Below, one piece after another: positions 28,595 to 37,846 of a stretch of DNA of 64,000 bases (its first letter is position 1; each line of letters starts with the position of its first letter). Source of the DNA: Francisella uliginis (GTDB lineage Bacteria > Pseudomonadota > Gammaproteobacteria > Francisellales > Francisellaceae); contig NZ_CP016796.1 in NCBI RefSeq assembly GCF_001895265.1, positions 1,178,001 through 1,242,000 of the forward strand, in the 5' to 3' direction. The position numbers were made by a program, and so were the translations under genes. The notes under the pieces were generated by a model. That model ran no database searches. It saw only the letters and a program-made list of their open reading frames with translations, and was not told the DNA's origin.

Positions 28595-29566
28595 CTATTT
28601 CAATGCGATATTTCGAATATACTTTTTTCTAGCTAACATTAAAAAAAATTTATATTTAAAATCTATTAAAAACTGTTTAATTAGGAATCTCTTTTTGGGT
28701 TTATATTTTGGCTGTAAAGAATTTTCAATTGTAAATTTTGATGAGTATATCCAATAATCTCCTATAACCTTTTGACTATATCTAATATCTGAACAATCTA
28801 AGTCCTGCTCTAAATATGAATAATCAATAAAATCTCTGTAATTTTTATAATTTTTATAATTTTTGCAAATATTCATCGTCATTTTATTTGTGCTGACGAG
28901 CTCAGATGGTTTAACAGCTTTTGCTAATACAGTGAGCCTTGAATTAACACTTATAGTAGATATTACTTGGAATCCAACTATCTCCATCATTGCTATTAAA
29001 CTAGACAAAGAAGGTCTAAAAAAAGTATTTGCATGTATACTTCCATTTTTATTATCAGCAGGAGAAAATTCCATATAGGGATAGTTTTTCCTCCACATAT
29101 ATTGAGTTTCTAAAATAAGAAGTCCTTCTTTTTTTAAGTTAACTCTTAAATTATATAAAAGCCTCATTGGCTCTAATACATGATATAAGATTCCAGCACA
29201 AACAATTAAATCAAGCTTTTTATCTAATCTTTTTGATAGCTGGTCATCTGAACAATCAGGCAAATATTCAATTTGATAATTTAAAAATTCCTTACCTAAT
29301 AAAAAATTTTCTCTAAAAGCTAAATCAGTTGCTATGACATTAGCGCCTTTTTCCGCTAAACTAAAGGCTATGAGGCCATCCATGGTTCCCATGTCAAGAC
29401 AGCTTTTATTCGAAATATCTATTTGGTTTATTAAATATAAAACGCCATACAATGTATAATTTGTAGGTCTATTTTCATCAAACCTTCCTTTACTTATTTT
29501 GTTATAATCAAACTCAATACTATGAAACCATTGGTTTTTCTTTAAAGCATTTTCCAAGGAACTCAT
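28595..29566 (-). CDS. SAM-dependent methyltransferase, target unknown
   Basis: Class I Rossmann methyltransferase of 323 residues. Motif I is CLDMGTMDGLIAFSLAEKG, followed by ANVIATDL, LDLIVCAGILYHVLEP (motif IV) and LKKEGLLILETQ (motif V/VI). The preceding WFHSIEF resembles CmoB-type tRNA modifiers, but conserved CmoB segments beyond that are not evident. A 9-bp tandem repeat near 28839-28866 encodes KNYKNYKNY. The gene lies exactly between two 35-nt direct repeats and splits an otherwise housekeeping region, so acquisition as a cassette is possible. No clear ribosome binding site. Confidence 0.7.
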   Translation of the reverse strand: MSSLENALKKNQWFHSIEFDYNKISKGRFDENRPTNYTLYGVLYLINQIDISNKSCLDMGTMDGLIAFSLAEKGANVIATDLAFRENFLLGKEFLNYQIEYLPDCSDDQLSKRLDKKLDLIVCAGILYHVLEPMRLLYNLRVNLKKEGLLILETQYMWRKNYPYMEFSPADNKNGSIHANTFFRPSLSSLIAMMEIVGFQVISTISVNSRLTVLAKAVKPSELVSTNKMTMNICKNYKNYKNYRDFIDYSYLEQDLDCSDIRYSQKVIGDYWIYSSKFTIENSLQPKYKPKKRFLIKQFLIDFKYKFFLMLARKKYIRNIALK

Positions 29567-29603
29567 TTTAAACTCATATTATCTTAAAATACTTAATATT
29601 TTT

Positions 29604-29638
29604 AGTATACACAATACAATAATAAAGATTAATTATTT
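29604..29638. repeat. 35-nt direct repeat, right copy
   Basis: Same orientation as the copy at 28556-28590, with one mismatch (A for C at position 15). This copy includes the stop and last codons of the YgfX-like gene at 29629-30045, so the left copy is probably the duplicate of this gene end. Confidence 0.85.
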
Positions 29639-30045
29639 TGAGCGAATAAGAGATATCTTGCTAAGTCTCTAATAGCATTTTGTTTATCGAAATTTGACTT
29701 ATGTAGCCATAATTTTAGCTTTTTATTAGAGCCTTGCTGAATCACATATAAATAGATCCAGCCATTTATTACTATATGTTTTTTAACTAGCCAAAAATCA
29801 CTTAATTCACCATCAATAACAATTTTTAGACAATTATCATCAGCTTCTGGTAGAACTATAGCACTCATAAATTGCCTATTATTTTTAAATTCAAAATATA
29901 TTGATGCTAAGATCAGTAGAAATCCCAAATATTTAATATTACTATCATTAAAATAAATTATAACAATACAACTAGTCAAAAATATCAGACAGCCATAAAG
30001 TATAGTACGATATTTACGTGATTTATTAATAGCAAGTTTTTGCAT
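29629..30045 (-). CDS. YgfX (CptA)-like membrane protein
   Basis: Small inner-membrane protein of 138 residues with two close hydrophobic helices at about 14-31 and 38-49 and then a soluble domain. The C-terminal part (DGELSDFWLVKKHIVINGW, LKLWLHKSNFDKQNAIRDLARYLL) lines up with E. coli YgfX: WQGQEW, the middle strand, LWLAADSM, then a W/RDLRRILL helix. In E. coli ygfX is encoded next to sdhE; here sdhE is about 12 kb away beside putA. It follows era after 5 nt. The family call is from remembered alignment, so moderate. Confidence 0.55.
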   Translation of the reverse strand: MQKLAINKSRKYRTILYGCLIFLTSCIVIIYFNDSNIKYLGFLLILASIYFEFKNNRQFMSAIVLPEADDNCLKIVIDGELSDFWLVKKHIVINGWIYLYVIQQGSNKKLKLWLHKSNFDKQNAIRDLARYLLFAQNN

Positions 30046-30050
30046 ATTTC

Positions 30051-30944
30051 TTACATTAGATCATAGCCAAGAGACTTAAGTGCTCTATCATCATCAGACC
30101 AACCACTTTTAACTTTAACATGAGTTTTAAGATTTACTTTCATATCAACTAAACGTTCAATATCTATACGTGAATCTGTACCAATTTTTTTAAGTTTAAC
30201 TCCTTTGGCTCCGATAACAATACCTTTTTGACTATCTCTCTCAACCAAAATACTTGCATATATATCAACTATGTTTTTCTCTTGATCAACTTTATAACTA
30301 TCAATCTCAACAGCTATTTGGTATGGTACTTCATTACCTATAGTACGCATAATTTTTTCACGAATAATCTCTGAGACTAAAAACTTGATGCTTCGATCTG
30401 TTACTTGATCATCCTCATAAAAGAAATATTCTGACTCAGGTAGTAGCCTTTCAATTCTTGACTCTAGCTCATTAACATTATGACCCTGTTTAGCTGAAAC
30501 ATAAATCACATCATAAAAGCTTAATTTTTCTTTGATTGACTCAATAAACATTGAGGCTTCAAGAGATTTCTTCTTATCAACCTTATTAACAACTAAGAAT
30601 ATAGGTATCTCTGAATACTTCAACTTCTCAACGATATTATCTTCAAGCTCTGTCCACTTACCCATCTCAACTACAAATAAAATCACATCAACATCTTTGA
30701 CCATTGTCGTTGCTGCTTTATTCATAAATTTATTAATAGCTTTGGGTTCTTTAGTATGGATACCTGGCGTATCTACATATATAAACTGAGTATCTCCAAG
30801 AGTCTTCACACCTGTAATCTGATGTCTAGTAGTTTGGGGTTTCCGTGACGTAATACTAACTTTATATTTAAGGATATTGTTTAATAAAGTAGATTTGCCT
30901 ACATTAGGTCTACCAATTATTGAGATATAACCACATTTTTTCAT
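30051..30944 (-). CDS. era: GTPase Era
   Basis: Essential GTPase that binds the 3' end of 16S rRNA in 30S assembly. G1 is GRPNVGKSTLLN (residues 10-21), the effector loop carries SRKPQTTRHQITG, G3 is DTPGIH and G4 is NKVDKK. A C-terminal KH domain includes GSQKGIVIGAKG-like spacing (DSQKGIVIGAKGVKLKKIG). The length of 297 is standard. It is first of a minus-strand run with the YgfX-like gene 5 nt downstream. rnc, usually upstream, is absent here. Confidence 0.95.
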   Translation of the reverse strand: MKKCGYISIIGRPNVGKSTLLNNILKYKVSITSRKPQTTRHQITGVKTLGDTQFIYVDTPGIHTKEPKAINKFMNKAATTMVKDVDVILFVVEMGKWTELEDNIVEKLKYSEIPIFLVVNKVDKKKSLEASMFIESIKEKLSFYDVIYVSAKQGHNVNELESRIERLLPESEYFFYEDDQVTDRSIKFLVSEIIREKIMRTIGNEVPYQIAVEIDSYKVDQEKNIVDIYASILVERDSQKGIVIGAKGVKLKKIGTDSRIDIERLVDMKVNLKTHVKVKSGWSDDDRALKSLGYDLM

Positions 30945-31043
30945 ATAAAAACTCTACAGAGCAGTAATAATATGATTTTAACAGCAATTACTTAATGTGT
31001 CGAAACTATTTACAGGATAGATTATAGAATTATATGATTAAAA

Positions 31044-32234
31044 TTACTTAGAAACGTGTCTAGCAACAAATTTGGCTAGTCTATCCATAGCCTTTTCTAG
31101 TTCAGACATTTCATTTGCACAGCTAATTCTAGCAAAACCAGTTAAACCAAAGGCAACTCCCGGCATCATTGCTACATATTCTTCTTTTAATAATGCACTA
31201 CAAAGCTCAGCATCATCTTTAAAGTTTGTCTGTTCAATCAACTTGCGCAAATCAGGGAATAAATAAAAAGTACCATCAGCACTTTTAACATCTATATGAG
31301 GCATGTTTTTTAAGCATTTTGTAACAAATTGTTCTTTTTCTTGATATGATTCAGCAAAATAAAGTAGATCTTCAGCCGGCATATTTAATGCTGTAATGGC
31401 AGCATATTGAGACACTGAACAAGCACAAGTAGCAGATTGTGATTGAAATTTTTTCATAGCATCATTTAGCAGCTTAGGAGCGATCGTAAAGCCTACTCTC
31501 CAACCTGTCATAGCAAAGTTCTTTGATACTCCACTAGCAATCACATATCTATCCGCTAAATCTGGAGCAACTTCTGTTATCAATGTAATTCTGTCTTTAA
31601 AAAATAATTGATCATATATATCATCACCGATAATCCAAATGTTTGGATATTTTCTTAGAAGATTAGCAAGATCTTCAATACATTTTTTTGAGTAAATTAA
31701 ACCAGTTGGGTTATTTGGTGAGTTAATTATTACAGCTTTAGTCTTATCTGTAATATGCTTCTCAAGATCAGCTACATCTATTTCAAAGTTATTTTCAAAT
31801 TTAGTCTCAACAACTACGGGTTTGGCACCTGTTAAAGCAATCATATCAGGATAAGACACCCAGTATGGTGCAAAAAATATAGCTTCATCACCCTCTTCTA
31901 AAATACAATTGAAAATATTATGCAAACTATGTTTAGCCCCTGATGTTACACATACTTGGTCAGCAGCAAAATCAATGTCGTATTCTCTCTTGTAACGAGC
32001 GACGATTGCTTCTCTTAATTCTTTTAAACCATCAACATTAGTATATTTTGTAATATTTTTATTAATAGCTTCAATGCCTGCTTGTTTAACAACATCTGGC
32101 GTATTAAAACCAGGCTCTCCAATAGCAAGTGATACTACATCATTACCATCATCTTTGATTTGCTTTGCTAACGCTGCCATTGCATTAGTTGGTGAAGTTG
32201 AAACATTCTGAATCTTAGTATTTAGCGATGCCAT
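31044..32234 (-). CDS. Aspartate aminotransferase (class I, AspB type)
   Basis: PLP enzyme interconverting aspartate and oxaloacetate with glutamate/2-oxoglutarate. It shows SLAIGEPGFNTPD near the start, KYTNVDGLKELREAI, VTSGAKHSL, INSPNNPTGLIYS, the Asp of GDDIYDQLFF, the Schiff-base Lys in SGVSKNFAMTGWRVGF, and RISCANE at the C-terminus for substrate carboxylate. With 396 residues it belongs to the I-beta (Thermus/Bacillus-like) subgroup. It is last of the nagA-tsaB-amidotransferase-aminotransferase run, 9 nt after its neighbour. Confidence 0.88.
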   Translation of the reverse strand: MASLNTKIQNVSTSPTNAMAALAKQIKDDGNDVVSLAIGEPGFNTPDVVKQAGIEAINKNITKYTNVDGLKELREAIVARYKREYDIDFAADQVCVTSGAKHSLHNIFNCILEEGDEAIFFAPYWVSYPDMIALTGAKPVVVETKFENNFEIDVADLEKHITDKTKAVIINSPNNPTGLIYSKKCIEDLANLLRKYPNIWIIGDDIYDQLFFKDRITLITEVAPDLADRYVIASGVSKNFAMTGWRVGFTIAPKLLNDAMKKFQSQSATCACSVSQYAAITALNMPAEDLLYFAESYQEKEQFVTKCLKNMPHIDVKSADGTFYLFPDLRKLIEQTNFKDDAELCSALLKEEYVAMMPGVAFGLTGFARISCANEMSELEKAMDRLAKFVARHVSK

Positions 32235-32243
32235 TTTTGTTCC

Positions 32244-33050
32244 TTATAACTTTTCTACTTTAAATTTATTTTCTTTAATTTCAATACATGTGTAATTATC
32301 TACATAGGTATATAAATCAGAATCTACTAAAGGCTCTGATAATACCACAAAACCATTCTTTTTCTTACCCTTTTTCTTTATATCAAGAGTATCTATAATA
32401 TCGTTATAGCTTATATAGTATAACGATGGCTTATCTCCAATGGTAGAAATTTTTAGCGAACAAGAAGCTTCTCCATTTGAATATGCAATGCTTGCTTTTA
32501 CTTTTTCTTCTAAACCATTCTTTGCCTGAATTTTCTGAATTTGATCTATAGATTCAACTATAGCTTTTTTAGGATCATTTTCTAATCCATTTGATAAAGC
32601 TAATAAAAATAATGCTTCTGAATCTGTCGAACCAAATCTAGATTTAAAATACTGTGGTTTAATCAACTGCTCAACTTCTTGGCGAATATCATCAAAACTT
32701 CCTATTGAACCATTATGCACAAACATGTGTCTACCAAATTTGAAAGGATGACAATTTAGACGTGAAGTAGGCGCGATAGTACTAGCTCTAACATGAGCCA
32801 TAAAGTTTCTACTCTTTATATGCTTTGCTAAGGATATTAAGTTTTCATTATTCCAAGCAGGTAGTGGATCTCTATATACTCCAGGCTCTTTATGTAAGCT
32901 TGTATACCAGCCAACCCCAAAGCCATCACCATTAACAGGAAATGCTCCTTGAGAGGAGTGTATACTCTGATGCATTAGAGAATTTTCTGGATCTACTAAA
33001 AGATCACTCATTTTTATCTTATCACCATGGTACATAATCCATCTACACAT
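32244..33050 (-). CDS. Class II glutamine amidotransferase, YafJ-like
   Basis: Ntn-hydrolase whose Cys2 (MCRWIMYHG) becomes the N-terminal nucleophile after methionine removal. FMAHVRAST, NCHPFKFGRHMFVHNGSI and FGSTDSEALF are the conserved glutaminase segments of the YafJ/EgtC/GATase_4 group. Only the glutaminase part is present (268 residues), with no synthase domain and no partner beside it, so the ammonia acceptor is unknown. It is 2 nt from tsaB, so the two are co-transcribed. Confidence 0.85.
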   Translation of the reverse strand: MCRWIMYHGDKIKMSDLLVDPENSLMHQSIHSSQGAFPVNGDGFGVGWYTSLHKEPGVYRDPLPAWNNENLISLAKHIKSRNFMAHVRASTIAPTSRLNCHPFKFGRHMFVHNGSIGSFDDIRQEVEQLIKPQYFKSRFGSTDSEALFLLALSNGLENDPKKAIVESIDQIQKIQAKNGLEEKVKASIAYSNGEASCSLKISTIGDKPSLYYISYNDIIDTLDIKKKGKKKNGFVVLSEPLVDSDLYTYVDNYTCIEIKENKFKVEKL

Positions 33051-33052
33051 AA

Positions 33053-33688
33053 CTACTCCTTAGTTTTCCAATGTGATGTGCCTCTAAGATATACAGGAAA
33101 TACTTCTTGTGTTAGGGTTTGTTGAGTTTTTTGCTTAGTGTATAAACTAGAAACATACTCAGTAACATTGCTAACATCTAACTGAAAATCATCATTCTGA
33201 ATATCTAATTCAGAAATACTATCACCAATAAGGTCATATTCTGAGTAAAGATCCCTAGAATATTCATCTAGCTTATAAACACCCTCAGAAACTATTTCAT
33301 TATTGGCTACATTATATAAGCCTAAATAAAAATCTCCCATTCTAGCATCTAAAATAACTGCTACATTTTCTGAATTGGTTTTTGTACTTTTTGCAATAGT
33401 AAACATACTTGAAAAACCAACAACAGGAATATCTAATCCAACTGCAAAACCTTGGCAAACAGCTGCTGCTAGCCTAACCCCAACAAAACTACCTGGACCA
33501 ATACCATAAGCAATAAAATTTAATGATTTTTTATCAATATCGGCTTTTTCAAAAACGTCTTTAATCATTTCTAAAAGATATTTATTATGTTGGCGAGGTA
33601 TTTCTCTTGTATCATTGTAAACTTTACCATCTACTGATAAAGCAATTGAACAATACTTACTTGATGTATCTAGTACTAAAAAATTCAT
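33053..33688 (-). CDS. tsaB: tRNA threonylcarbamoyladenosine protein TsaB
   Basis: Partner of TsaD and TsaE in making t6A at position 37 of ANN-decoding tRNAs. It is an ASKHA-fold protein starting FLVLDTSSKYCSIAL, with FIAYGIGPGSFVGVRLA as its signature (the family usually has GPGSFTGxR) and GFSSMFTIA. The region VILDARMGDFYLGLY also fits. The length of 211 is typical of TsaB. It lies 3 nt after nagA. Confidence 0.92.
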   Translation of the reverse strand: MNFLVLDTSSKYCSIALSVDGKVYNDTREIPRQHNKYLLEMIKDVFEKADIDKKSLNFIAYGIGPGSFVGVRLAAAVCQGFAVGLDIPVVGFSSMFTIAKSTKTNSENVAVILDARMGDFYLGLYNVANNEIVSEGVYKLDEYSRDLYSEYDLIGDSISELDIQNDDFQLDVSNVTEYVSSLYTKQKTQQTLTQEVFPVYLRGTSHWKTKE

Positions 33689-33691
33689 CCT

Positions 33692-34825
33692 TTAACCAAT
33701 AACTTGTTTAACTTGATAATTCTTATCTAAAACAACGAATTCTGCATCAAAGCCAACTTTAATTTGACCTTTCCTCAACCCTAATGACTTTGCCTGATTT
33801 GTGCTACTCATCTTAACAGCATCATGCAAGCTACAGTTTGTAAACTTCATAATATTTTCTAGAGCTTTATTCATACTTAAAACACTTCCTGCAAGCACGC
33901 CATTTTCTAGTCTTGCCTGACCATCTTTCACTATTACTTTTTGTCCCCCAAGTTCAAACATGCCTTCCCCAGCATTTTGAGCTGACATAGCATCTGTGAT
34001 AAGAGCAATATTGTCTGAACCTTTTATCTCATAAGTAAATTTAACCATATCCGGATGTAGATGTATACCATCAACAATCAACTCAGCTAAAACTCTCTTT
34101 GACATTAATAAAGCAGTAGCTGCACCTGGATTACGATGCTCAATCGGACTCATAGCATTAAACAAGTGAGTAGCATGACTACACCCTCGTTCTATTGCTT
34201 GAAGAGCCTGTGCCATTGTACAGTTAGTATGACCTATAGAACTTACTATATTTTTATGATTACAAAACTGTATTACCTTATCAGCATTTTTTATTTCTGG
34301 AGCTATAGTTATCTTTTTTATCAAATTATTACAGGCTGCATGCCAGTTAGCTAACTTGTCAACATCTGCTTCTTGAAGATAGTTTGGATTTTGAGCACCT
34401 ATCTTTCCAGGAGATATAAAAGGTCCTTCTAAATGAACTCCAGCTATCTTAGCACTGTGATTGTTAGATTGCTCATTATATAGTTTAATAGACTGCATTG
34501 ACTTTAAAATTTGCTCATTAGAGGCTGTCATAGTTGTTGCAAGATAGCTTGTGACGCCTTGCTTATAAATAGATTTTGAAATCACGTCAAGAGCATCAAC
34601 ATCTCCATCCATAACATCAGCACCTTTTGAACCATGAATATGAATATCGATAAATCCAGGTATAACATAGTCATCAGAGCTTAAACCAATTACAGGAAAG
34701 TTAAAATCCTTTGCTTTTGCTTGATCAGTTATTACTTTAATAACATTATTTTCTACTACTATATCTTTATTCTCAAACCCAGTTTCACTGTAAATTTTGG
34801 CATCTTTTAAAATATAGCTTTGCAT
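33692..34825 (-). CDS. nagA: N-acetylglucosamine-6-phosphate deacetylase
   Basis: Hydrolyses GlcNAc-6-P to GlcN-6-P, used in amino-sugar catabolism and peptidoglycan recycling. An amidohydrolase barrel is shown by PGFIDIHIHGSKGADVMD, AGVHLEGPFISPGKIGAQNP (Glu metal ligand), IGHTNCTMAQA and HATHLFNAMSP. LIVDGIHLHPDMV and the catalytic-Asp segment ALITDAMSA follow. It has 377 residues. It is first in a four-gene minus-strand run with gaps of 2-9 nt; nagB is not present. Divergent from rbgA. Confidence 0.93.
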   Translation of the reverse strand: MQSYILKDAKIYSETGFENKDIVVENNVIKVITDQAKAKDFNFPVIGLSSDDYVIPGFIDIHIHGSKGADVMDGDVDALDVISKSIYKQGVTSYLATTMTASNEQILKSMQSIKLYNEQSNNHSAKIAGVHLEGPFISPGKIGAQNPNYLQEADVDKLANWHAACNNLIKKITIAPEIKNADKVIQFCNHKNIVSSIGHTNCTMAQALQAIERGCSHATHLFNAMSPIEHRNPGAATALLMSKRVLAELIVDGIHLHPDMVKFTYEIKGSDNIALITDAMSAQNAGEGMFELGGQKVIVKDGQARLENGVLAGSVLSMNKALENIMKFTNCSLHDAVKMSSTNQAKSLGLRKGQIKVGFDAEFVVLDKNYQVKQVIG

Positions 34826-34887
34826 ATAAAAGCCCTTATAGGTAAAATCTTGCTTTATATTAACTAAATTTATTATTTTTATCTACA

Positions 34888-35760
34888 ATGTTACATTGGT
34901 TTCCTGGGCATATGCATAAAGCTACTAAAGAGTTTCGCAAAAAAATGCCTTCTATTGATATTGCTATTGAAATAGTTGATGCTCGTATTCCTGACTCTAG
35001 TAGTAATCATGTTTTAGAAGAAATTGTTGGCAATAAGCCAATTATAAAAATACTTTCAAAGAATGATCTTGCCGATCCAAAAATTACTAAAGAATGGCTT
35101 AACTACTATCATGGAAGTGCTATCGCAGTAAATACCTTACAGGATAAGAATATTGTCAAAAGAATTATAGATCTGGCACAAAAGAAATGCCCTAATAGAG
35201 GTACTGTGCTAAAGCCAATTAGAGCTATTATCTTTGGGCTACCTAATGTTGGTAAATCTACAATGATAAATAAGCTAGCGGGTAGAAAAGTTGCAAAAAC
35301 TGGTAATGAGCCGGCTGTAACAAAACTTCAGCAACGTATTGATATTAATAAAAGTTTTATGATTTTTGATACTCCTGGAATTATGTTTCCTAGCCCTAAA
35401 AGTGAAACTAGTGGCTTTAGAATTGCAAGTATTGGCTCTATTAGAGATACCGCTATGGATTATGAAACTACAGCATGTTATTTATTAAACTTTCTTAAAG
35501 AAAAAAATACTAAGAATTTCTTAAATCGTTATAGTTTTATAAATGAAAAAGAATTTCTTGAAAAACATCCTCAAGATATAATTAAAGATATCTCTGGAAT
35601 AAAAACAAATTTTAATATCAAGCAAGCAGCTAAAAATATCGTTCATGATTTTAGAGCTGGACATTTTGGTAAAATTTCTTTAGAAGATCCTGAGACTGTA
35701 CAAAATGAAAAAGAGCAAATGTTAGTGGATGAAAAAATTTCTTCTAATTCTGAAGAGTAA
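34888..35760 (+). CDS. rbgA: Ribosome biogenesis GTPase A (YlqF)
   Basis: Circularly permuted GTPase for late 50S assembly. The order of motifs is G4 (LSKNDLAD, normally NKxD) first, then G1 GLPNVGKSTMINKLAGRK, G2-region VTKLQQ and G3 DTPGIM, as in the YlqF/YawG group. The N-terminus MLHWFPGHMHKATKEF is the family hallmark. The C-terminal helical domain contains ANTAR-like LEKHPQDI and ends in DFRAGHFGKISLEDP. The length is 290. Confidence 0.92.
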   Translation: MLHWFPGHMHKATKEFRKKMPSIDIAIEIVDARIPDSSSNHVLEEIVGNKPIIKILSKNDLADPKITKEWLNYYHGSAIAVNTLQDKNIVKRIIDLAQKKCPNRGTVLKPIRAIIFGLPNVGKSTMINKLAGRKVAKTGNEPAVTKLQQRIDINKSFMIFDTPGIMFPSPKSETSGFRIASIGSIRDTAMDYETTACYLLNFLKEKNTKNFLNRYSFINEKEFLEKHPQDIIKDISGIKTNFNIKQAAKNIVHDFRAGHFGKISLEDPETVQNEKEQMLVDEKISSNSEE

Positions 35761-35776
35761 GCTCTTTTATCATAAT

Positions 35777-35915
35777 ATAGTTAATCCGAATGACTCATGT
35801 AAAATAAAACCTGTCATTCCGGACTTGATCCGGAATCTCCTAGTTAAAGTAAAGAGATCCTGAATCAGGTTCAGGATGACCGCATAAATGTACACAATAC
35901 AGTCGGATTGACTAT
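35777..35915 (-). repeat. MITE-like element type A, copy 2
   Basis: Reverse-oriented copy of the 139-nt element at 18537-18675, the same length with about six differences by eye. Ends are ATAGTTAATCCGA (35777-35789) and TCGGATTGACTAT (35903-35915) with flanking TA. It sits 17 nt after the rbgA stop, between convergent genes, so its hairpins could also serve as a bidirectional transcription end. Confidence 0.8.
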
Positions 35916-36000
35916 ATCTCTTTGATTTATAAAATATAGGCACTTCTTACAGCTCTTAGAATTCATAATTAAGAAAATCAAAATAAAAGTAAAAAAGTCT

Positions 36001-37833
36001 TTACCCAAGAAACTTAACGACTCTTGAATGTAAAACATCCATCTCTTTAGGAATAAGTTTAGAAAAATTAATAAAACCATGCACCAAACTATCAAAATGA
36101 TAATGCTGTACCTCAACATCATGTCTAAGAAGTCTTTCAGCAAATAATAATCCTTCATCTTTTAAAGGATCGTATCCTGCTGTCATAACTAGGGTACGTG
36201 GCATATTTTCTAAGTTTTTTATGTAAAATGGAGAAATCTCAGGAGAACGTTCATCGACACCTTCAGGCACATATAACTCAGAATACCACATTGTTTTTGC
36301 TTTAGTTAAAATATAACCACTTTCAAAATCATCTAAAGACTTAGTCGGCATATGTGACAAATCAACTGATGGATATAGAATAATATTATTAGAGACTTTT
36401 GCTTTATCACTTTGTAAAAGATTATGTGTTGCTAATATTGTCAAATTAGCTCCTGCACTATCACCCATTAGAGTAAACTCTTTTCTAGATATACCAATCT
36501 TCTTAGAGTGCTTAAAGACATGTTCAGCAACGCACTCAACATCATTTAATCCTGCTGGAAATTGATGTTCTGGAGCAAGTCTATAATCCACAGCAAAAAC
36601 AACACGATTAGTTGTCAAAGCAAGCCTTCTACAAAAAGCATCAAATGACTCTAAAGTTCCTGATACAAAACCACCTCCATGAGAGAAGACTATTGCTTTT
36701 AACTTTTCTTGAGTGTTAGGGTCATAAACTCTAACAGGAATACTATGTCCATCTTCATGGAATATTTCAATGTCCTTAACTTTTTCAATAGGTTCTTTTG
36801 CATAACTATATAAACTCAGTGAAGCTGCTGCTTTTCTTGTTGCTTCAAGATCTTTCCTATTCCCTTCGCGATCATATTTACCAATAAATGTTAAAAGATC
36901 TTGTAATTTTGGTGGAATTGTTTTGATACCACCATATAAATCAGGAACTTTCTTAAGAACTTCTGCTTCTCGAGCTTTTTCATGTTTTGAGTTATCTTTT
37001 GCAATAACTTTTAACCAGGCTTTTTTACTTGGAGGTAAAGATTCAATTGGCGTAGATAAATATCTTGCAATACCAAGCTCATGACAATCATTTTCAGCAT
37101 AAAATGGTAGATTATTTACTAGCCATTTAAGTAGCCTTTCTGCTTTTAAATTATTGGTTTCTCTTATTTCTAAAACATTATATAAATTTCTGACATCATA
37201 CGACCAAGGTACATAATCGACAATAAAATTACAGCTTATATAATTAAGACCCGCCTCTCTTGCTAAAGCAAACTCTGGAAAAGCTGTCATCCCAATAACC
37301 CCTCCACCCATGCTCTGGAAGCATTTGGCATCGATTATTGTAGGAAATTGAGGACCCTCTATACAAACATAGCTTTGCTTAAAATGAATTTCAAAATCAA
37401 ACTCTTGTTTTTTTTCTCTTATCTCTTCAGCGATACTTTCTGTAATAGGTTTTGACAAAGATACATAGTTCAAAAGTCCCTGCTCACAAAATGTAAATTC
37501 TCGCAAAGACTTCGTCCTATCAATAAACTGATATGGAATAACCATATCACCTGGCTTTAGCTCATCTCTTAAACTTCTAACAGAAGACAAAGCAATAATT
37601 GAGGTTGCTCCATGTTTTTTTAAAGCATACATATTCGCTTTATAATTTATTTGGTGTGGTAATATGCTTTCTTCTAAACCAGTTCTATTTAAAAATAAAA
37701 CCTCTCGACCTTCAACTTTTATTTTAAATAAGCCATTAGAACATAATCCAAAAGGAGTTTCTCTTGATAACTCTTCCACAATTTCAAAATCATCAAAAGA
37801 TTCAAAACCACTACTACCTATTATTGCCCACAT
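36001..37833 (-). CDS. Fusion: MTA-phosphorylase-like domain + hormone-sensitive-lipase-type esterase
   Basis: One uninterrupted 610-residue frame. Residues 1-245 match 5'-methylthioadenosine phosphorylase: IIGSSGF, GREVLFLNRTG, LPHQINYKAN, PGDMVIPYQFIDRT, CIEGPQF and GMTAFPEFALAREAG. The usual phosphate-contact His of RHG is Thr51, EGPRF reads EGPQF, and DYD reads DYV, so catalysis or specificity may be altered. Residues about 300-610 are an alpha/beta hydrolase of the HSL family: HGGGF (385-389), nucleophile Ser459 in GDSAG, Asp555 in GYDPLKDEG, His585 in VHGF. No signal peptide, so cytosolic. It lies 14 nt after the FAH gene. The combined function is unknown. Confidence 0.85.
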   Translation of the reverse strand: MWAIIGSSGFESFDDFEIVEELSRETPFGLCSNGLFKIKVEGREVLFLNRTGLEESILPHQINYKANMYALKKHGATSIIALSSVRSLRDELKPGDMVIPYQFIDRTKSLREFTFCEQGLLNYVSLSKPITESIAEEIREKKQEFDFEIHFKQSYVCIEGPQFPTIIDAKCFQSMGGGVIGMTAFPEFALAREAGLNYISCNFIVDYVPWSYDVRNLYNVLEIRETNNLKAERLLKWLVNNLPFYAENDCHELGIARYLSTPIESLPPSKKAWLKVIAKDNSKHEKAREAEVLKKVPDLYGGIKTIPPKLQDLLTFIGKYDREGNRKDLEATRKAAASLSLYSYAKEPIEKVKDIEIFHEDGHSIPVRVYDPNTQEKLKAIVFSHGGGFVSGTLESFDAFCRRLALTTNRVVFAVDYRLAPEHQFPAGLNDVECVAEHVFKHSKKIGISRKEFTLMGDSAGANLTILATHNLLQSDKAKVSNNIILYPSVDLSHMPTKSLDDFESGYILTKAKTMWYSELYVPEGVDERSPEISPFYIKNLENMPRTLVMTAGYDPLKDEGLLFAERLLRHDVEVQHYHFDSLVHGFINFSKLIPKEMDVLHSRVVKFLG

Positions 37834-37846
37834 ACTATTATTACAC

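Noticed and set aside
35871-36158. Minus-strand frame of 95 codons overlapping the end of the MTAP/esterase gene
   Set aside because: Overlaps the 3' end of the real gene in another frame and runs into the repeat element; no supporting signal.
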